Assembly: GCA_025450155.1 (NCBI GenBank)
Contig: JANWIB010000066.1
Coordinates: forward strand, 1 to 10,433
Direction: 5' to 3'
Source: Sphingobacteriaceae bacterium
GTDB taxonomy: Bacteria; Bacteroidota; Bacteroidia; Sphingobacteriales; Sphingobacteriaceae
Length of the DNA stretch: 10,433 bases
Numbering within the stretch: the first letter of the stretch is position 1; each line of letters starts with the position of its first letter. The position numbers and the translations under genes are program-made. This document shows, piece after piece, positions 7,238 to 10,433 of the stretch. The notes below the pieces were generated by a model. That model saw only the letters and a program-made list of their open reading frames with translations, was not told the DNA's origin and made no database searches.

Positions 7238-8329
7238 ATGAAAAATATTCTTACAGCATTGCTACTCTTATGCAATATTGGATCCTTTTCTCAAACTTCG
7301 CAAATTGAAAACATTATAATTATCACAACCGATGGTTTTCGTTGGCAGGAGGTTTTCAAAGGAATGGACTCAACCATTGCCTGCAACCCTTCTTTCAATC
7401 AGCATGACAGTATAGGAATATTTAATAAGTACTGGGCGGTAACTGAGAATGAAAGAAGAAAAAAACTTTTGCCTTTCATCTGGACTACTATGGCATCCAA
7501 AGGACAGGTATATGGAAACCGTTTGTATAATAACAAAGTGGATAACAGCAACCCGTATTGGTTTTCTTATCCTGGCTATAGTGAAATTTTTTGTGGCTAT
7601 GTAGACACTGCCATCAATACAAATAAATATCCTATTAACCCTCACACCAATGTATTGGAGTTTATCAATCAACAAAATAGCTTTAAAGGTAGGGTAGCGG
7701 CCTTTTGCGCATGGGATGCTTTTGATAGAATACTGAGTGAAGAGCGATCGGGCTTTCAGGTAATTTGCGGAAAGGAATATTGTGGGGGAAATAAACCGGA
7801 TGCCGAACAGCAGGCGATCAATTTGCTGAAAAAAGATTCATATAAACCATTTGGCGAGGAAGAATATCTTGATAAATTCACTCACTATATGGCTATGGAT
7901 TATCTGAAAAAGAAAAAGCCACGTGTGTTATACATCTCTTATGGAGAAACTGATGAATGGGCGCATGCGGGTCATTATAAAGATTATCTCAATGCAGCAC
8001 ACCAGGTAGATCAGTGGCTGGGTGATGTATGGAGCTGGCTGCAAAATGATCGGCAGTACAAAAACAAAACAGCTTTGTTTGTTACTGTAGATCATGGACG
8101 TGGAGATGTGATAAAAGAAAAATGGACCAGCCATAACAATAAAATTGAAGATTCTCACCAGATATGGTTTGCCGTTATGGGTCCAGGTATTGCTGAAAAA
8201 GGTGAAGTGAGAACTTCCATGCAGATTTTACAAAAACAGTATGCCGGAACTTTTGCTCAGTTGCTTGGTTTAGATTTCAAATGCGAGCATGAGGTAGCAA
8301 AAGGATTACTTGAAATACTTGTGAAATAA
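7238..8329 (+). CDS. Exported alkaline-phosphatase-superfamily phosphodiesterase/phosphatase
   Basis: This is a metal-dependent phosphoester hydrolase of the alkaline phosphatase/nucleotide pyrophosphatase superfamily, 363 residues. I start at ATG 7238, which begins MKNILTALLLLCNIGSFSQ, a clear signal peptide cleaved near residue 19; a TTG two codons earlier (7232) is less likely. Superfamily landmarks are TTDGFRWQEVFKG (30-42) with metal ligand Asp32, the segment YWFSYPGYSEIFCGY (107-121) with probable nucleophile Ser110, GETDEWAHAGH (236-246) with ligands Asp239 and His243, TVDHGRG (283-289) with Asp285 and His286, and EDSHQIWFAVMGPG (304-317) where His307 probably completes the site. All expected ligands are present, so it should be active. 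The substrate (nucleotide, lipid headgroup or sugar phosphate) cannot be deduced. It stands alone, with long gaps on both sides, and the structured element 7087-7164 could lie in its leader. Confidence 0.88.
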   Translation: MKNILTALLLLCNIGSFSQTSQIENIIIITTDGFRWQEVFKGMDSTIACNPSFNQHDSIGIFNKYWAVTENERRKKLLPFIWTTMASKGQVYGNRLYNNKVDNSNPYWFSYPGYSEIFCGYVDTAINTNKYPINPHTNVLEFINQQNSFKGRVAAFCAWDAFDRILSEERSGFQVICGKEYCGGNKPDAEQQAINLLKKDSYKPFGEEEYLDKFTHYMAMDYLKKKKPRVLYISYGETDEWAHAGHYKDYLNAAHQVDQWLGDVWSWLQNDRQYKNKTALFVTVDHGRGDVIKEKWTSHNNKIEDSHQIWFAVMGPGIAEKGEVRTSMQILQKQYAGTFAQLLGLDFKCEHEVAKGLLEILVK

Positions 8330-8472
8330 GTTTTGATACTTTTTTCAATTAATTCATGAGTACATATATGGGGTAGTAATTTAAAATGTGATAGTTCACA
8401 TCGAAATTGTAGTTGATTATATTGAAACCAGAATTCATTATTATATAAAAAGAAGCTAAGCAGGTAACAATG

Positions 8473-8539
8473 GCTTTGCGCAATTGCGGGTAAAGCTTGT
8501 TCATAAGTATGCCGAATAGTGGGTTCGCAAAGATTTGCG
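8473..8539. repeat. Cluster of five CGCAA/TTGCG half-sites in mutually inverted arrangement
   Basis: The 10-bp perfect palindrome CGCAATTGCG (8479-8488) sits inside arms GCTTT (8473-8477) and AAAGC (8492-8496). Forty bases on is a second inverted repeat, CGCAAA-GA-TTTGCG (8526-8539). The two are related: CTTTGCG (8474-8480) is the exact complement of CGCAAAG (8526-8532), so the sites could also pair over distance. The cluster lies just upstream of the promoter of the next gene. It may be a dispersed palindromic repeat, a binding-site cluster or a mobile-element end; I cannot tell which from one copy. Confidence 0.45.
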
Positions 8540-8547
8540 TATCTTGA

Positions 8548-8580
8548 TAACTTTGTGTGTCCCAAACCGTCTTAAGAAGG
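8548..8580 (+). promoter_or_regulatory. Probable promoter and ribosome-binding site for the small exported-protein gene
   Basis: TAACTTTG (8548-8555) matches the TAnnTTTG -7 consensus exactly. TTCG at 8524-8527, one base off TTTG, lies 20 bases before it, a reasonable -33 spacing. AAGAAGG (8574-8580) is a Shine-Dalgarno-like stretch eight bases before the ATG at 8589; it supports that start and is unusual in this window, where most genes lack one. Confidence 0.45.
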
Positions 8581-8588
8581 CATAAAAC

Positions 8589-9002
8589 ATGATAGTAAAA
8601 CTCGTTTCAATATTGACTTTTCTTATGTTCAACGTGATTGATTTAAGTGCGCAACATCACCAAATTGAAGGAAAATCCTACAAAGCGCTAATTGGAGAAA
8701 CCTGTAAGGAAATGACAGGTGGTGGTTGCATGATTTACAAGTATCAGATTCTAAATTTTAGTCAGGATTCTGTTGTGGTTTCTTATCAGGTAATAGCTAA
8801 TTGTTTGCCAAAAGAAAGAGAAAATAGCTATAATCACATGTATGACGATTTAACTAAAAAATATAAGTGGAGTAGCAATAATAATACTATAACTATTGAG
8901 AATTTTGATGCTTATGGCAAATTGACTTTGCAGAATTCAAAACTCAGTAGGGAAGACAACTTAGCAAAACGACATATCGAATTTAATGAAGAACACGAAT
9001 AA
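8589..9002 (+). CDS. Small exported protein of unknown function
   Basis: I do not recognise this 137-residue protein. It has a signal peptide (hydrophobic core about 4-17, likely cleavage after SAQ at residue 22), so the mature product of about 115 residues should be periplasmic or secreted. There is no lipobox Cys. The mature part looks like alternating beta strands, with three cysteines (39, 47 and 72) and a Gly-rich turn TGGGC (43-47); two of them could form a disulfide. The stretch from YKW (92-94) to about 120 has an alternating pattern. The ATG is supported by AAGAAGG eight bases upstream and a good -7 element. Base composition is far lower in G+C than the flanking genes (bases 8821-8880 about 25%). 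It is convergent with the sprT-feoB unit, with an 84-base gap that has only a weak AT-rich hairpin near 9042-9075. Confidence 0.7.
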   Translation: MIVKLVSILTFLMFNVIDLSAQHHQIEGKSYKALIGETCKEMTGGGCMIYKYQILNFSQDSVVVSYQVIANCLPKERENSYNHMYDDLTKKYKWSSNNNTITIENFDAYGKLTLQNSKLSREDNLAKRHIEFNEEHE

Positions 9003-9086
9003 AACTGCTGTTAACGAGTATATGTGTCCTGAAGAAATGATACAGAATTTTATATAATTTTCTTTAACTGTTTTTATCGGCTTTAT

Positions 9087-9722
9087 TTACTCCCAATCCG
9101 GGTTGGCTTCGTCAGAAGTTACCGGGCTAACCTCCGCCACCGGGCTAAACAGGTAAATCAAACCTGTTTTTAATTCGGTACAGCGATATCGTTTGCGTAT
9201 TAAAGTCTCTTTCCTAAAAATACGCTTATCCTTAAAACTAAATACACTGTTGGGGGGAAGGCTTTCTACGGTTGTCACCTGCTTACCGGGTGTATCGTAT
9301 TTTTTCAATATCCTAAAAAGGGTCAAATCCGAACAACTGGATGCCGCCGGGTTTTGCAGATAATTTACGATTGCCTGTTTAATATCCAAAGGAAATAGTT
9401 GCTTTTCAAAAAAGGGCTTCATCATCCGTTTAAAATTCGCTTTCCATTCGGCTCCATGCGGTTTGGCCTTCCGCCGGTGCTCCTGCCAGGTTAACAGATG
9501 GGCAAACTCGTGCACCGTGGTGACCAAAAAGGCGTAGGGATTGAGGTTGTAATTAACTGAAATTCGGTGCCCCCGGCCTTGAAACGGCGGGCGGTAATCA
9601 CCAAACTTAGAACCTCTGCCACGCGATACTTTAAACTCGCACTGAAAATAATCTATCCATTTGGCAATAACCGGGGCGGCATCAAGAGGTAAATAGTTTT
9701 TTAGAACCTGTATTTTATCCAC
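9087..9722 (-). CDS. SprT-like zinc metallopeptidase-domain protein
   Basis: This 211-residue protein carries the SprT-type zinc site: TTVHEFAHLLTW with His71, Glu72 and His75, then PHGAEWK whose His89 is the likely third ligand. Upstream, RISVNYNLNPYAFLVTTV (53-70) is the strand and helix usually leading into this site. SprT-like domains are found in bacterial proteins of unclear role and in eukaryotic Spartan, a protease of DNA-protein crosslinks; protease activity here is inferred only. The C-terminal part (about 125-200) is basic and contains Cys130 and Cys181, but no CxxC pairs, so the zinc ribbon of classical SprT appears absent or degenerate. The frame starts with GTG at 9722-9720, four bases after the feoB stop; no ATG occurs before about residue 100, so GTG is the best start and translation is probably coupled to feoB. 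No export signal: cytoplasmic. Confidence 0.85.
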   Translation of the reverse strand: MDKIQVLKNYLPLDAAPVIAKWIDYFQCEFKVSRGRGSKFGDYRPPFQGRGHRISVNYNLNPYAFLVTTVHEFAHLLTWQEHRRKAKPHGAEWKANFKRMMKPFFEKQLFPLDIKQAIVNYLQNPAASSCSDLTLFRILKKYDTPGKQVTTVESLPPNSVFSFKDKRIFRKETLIRKRYRCTELKTGLIYLFSPVAEVSPVTSDEANPDWE

Positions 9723-9726
9723 GCAA

Positions 9727-10433
9727 TTACTTCAGAATATGATATACCACAAGGCTGGCAATATAGGCAAGCGCAGTCATATATACCAATTGTATAACGG
9801 GCCATTTCCAACTTTTGGTCTCGCGATAAACGATAGCCAGCGTACTCATGCATTGCATGGCGAAAGCGTAAAAAATCATGAGCGAAAATGCGACAGCAAA
9901 CGTAAATACAGGTTTTCCGGTAGCAGGGTCTTTAGCCTCCTGCATCTTTGCCCGTACCGACGCGGTATTCGAATCGTCGCCATCTACACTATAAATGGTG
10001 GCCATGGTGCCTACAAATACTTCGCGTGCCGCAAACGAGGTAATTAAGGCAATACCAATCTTCCAATCAAATCCTAATGGTTTAATAAGCGGCTCTATGG
10101 CTTTACCAACCATTCCTGCGTACGAGTTTTCCAATTTATCAGCCGCCTTTAAATGGTTAATATCCGTAGCGGAATAACGTTGCAGCATCACTGTCGATTG
10201 GTATTTCTTTTCTATGGCTCGTTGTTTTTCTGCAGGCCCGTAAGAAGCTAATACCCATAAAATAATGGATATGGCAATGATTACCTTTCCGGCTTCAAAC
10301 ACAAAGGCCTTTACTTTTTCGTACATGGTTAATGCCACATTACTCCATCGGGGTATACGATATACAGGCAGTTCCATAATGAAATACCCCCGCTCTTTGG
10401 CTTTAATCAGTCCTTTCATAATCCAGGCTACCA
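9727..10433 (-). CDS. feoB: Ferrous iron transporter FeoB, C-terminal part (N-terminal G domain beyond the window)
   Basis: FeoB imports Fe(II) across the inner membrane, using an N-terminal GTPase domain coupled to a helical core. The frame is open to the right edge, giving 234 residues of the usual roughly 700; an internal Met at 10419 is not the start. Recognisable features are ELPVYRIPRW, the FeoB motif before the second Gate domain, then a helix block (about FVFEAGKVIIAISIILWVLA). Later come SFAAREVFVGTMATIY, the conserved Gate-region motif, and MIFYAFAMQCMSTLAIVYRE with its conserved Cys, followed by KSWKWP and a last helix. These leave little doubt about identity. feoA, if present, should lie upstream, outside the window. 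The stop at 9729-9727 is four bases before the SprT-like gene, which therefore shares its transcript. Fur- or iron-dependent control would act upstream and cannot be seen here. Confidence 0.95.
   Translation of the reverse strand, partial: VAWIMKGLIKAKERGYFIMELPVYRIPRWSNVALTMYEKVKAFVFEAGKVIIAISIILWVLASYGPAEKQRAIEKKYQSTVMLQRYSATDINHLKAADKLENSYAGMVGKAIEPLIKPLGFDWKIGIALITSFAAREVFVGTMATIYSVDGDDSNTASVRAKMQEAKDPATGKPVFTFAVAFSLMIFYAFAMQCMSTLAIVYRETKSWKWPVIQLVYMTALAYIASLVVYHILK

Larger units (their letters stand above)
8330..8588 (+). other. Gene-free stretch with dyads and a CGCAA/TTGCG repeat cluster
   Basis: These 259 bases lie between the phosphodiesterase gene and a small exported-protein gene. 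They contain a short dyad ATGTGA-TAGT-TCACAT (8386-8401), an AT-rich middle, the repeat cluster at 8473-8539, and finally a probable promoter and ribosome site for the next gene. A minus-strand frame across 8257-8565 overlaps the end of the phosphodiesterase gene and has no recognisable content, so I treat it as noise. Confidence 0.6.

Noticed and set aside
8463..8551. Possible integron attC site
   Set aside because: The cluster is palindromic, but neither GTTRRRY nor RYYYAAC core sites are matched near GGTAAC or GATAAC, and no integrase gene is present.
8257..8565. 102-codon minus-strand open frame
   Set aside because: It overlaps the 3' end of the phosphodiesterase gene and the repeat-rich gap, lacks recognisable content and has no promoter or ribosome site that I can see.
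9042..9075. AT-rich hairpin (ACAG/CTGT then T-run) as terminator between convergent genes
   Set aside because: The stem is only four clean base pairs with a mismatched AT interior; too weak to list as a terminator.

Overview
The window looks like a chromosomal segment from a member of the Bacteroidota. This is an inference from several cues: protein family styles typical of that phylum, mostly absent Shine-Dalgarno sequences, short leaders with TAnnTTTG-like -7 elements, and moderate to low G+C. I cannot resolve the order or genus.

Layout, left to right. Positions 1-2718 (minus strand) hold a two-gene RND efflux operon: the periplasmic adaptor (2718-1636) is followed after 11 bases by the inner-membrane HAE1-type pump, which runs off the left edge. 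A divergent intergenic region (2719-2898) with a nested dyad separates it from an M61-family metallopeptidase with a PDZ domain (2899-4698, plus). Then, all on the plus strand, come an AT-rich three-helix membrane protein of unknown function (4770-5393), a LutB-type iron-sulfur protein of lactate utilisation (5532-6914), a 323-base gap with several inverted repeats, an exported alkaline-phosphatase-superfamily phosphodiesterase (7238-8329), a 259-base gap rich in CGCAA/TTGCG repeats, and an AT-rich small exported protein (8589-9002). The right end (minus strand) is the C-terminal third of the ferrous iron transporter FeoB (10433-9727, cut by the window) followed four bases later by a SprT-like zinc protein (9722-9087).

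Functionally this is a mosaic of mostly housekeeping or envelope genes: drug or metal efflux, exported proteolysis, lactate oxidation, exported phosphoester hydrolysis and Fe(II) uptake. Only two tight gene pairs (adaptor-pump and feoB-sprT) look like operons. The others seem to be single transcription units with their own upstream regions.

I do not see a defence island, CRISPR array, complete mobile element, tRNA or rRNA. The most interesting material lies between genes: a foldable multi-stem element at 7087-7164, a repeat cluster at 8473-8539, and a 47-bp nested dyad at 2792-2838 placed like an operator of the efflux operon. The two AT-rich orphan genes (4770-5393 and 8589-9002) differ clearly in composition from their neighbours and are the best candidates for recent acquisition.
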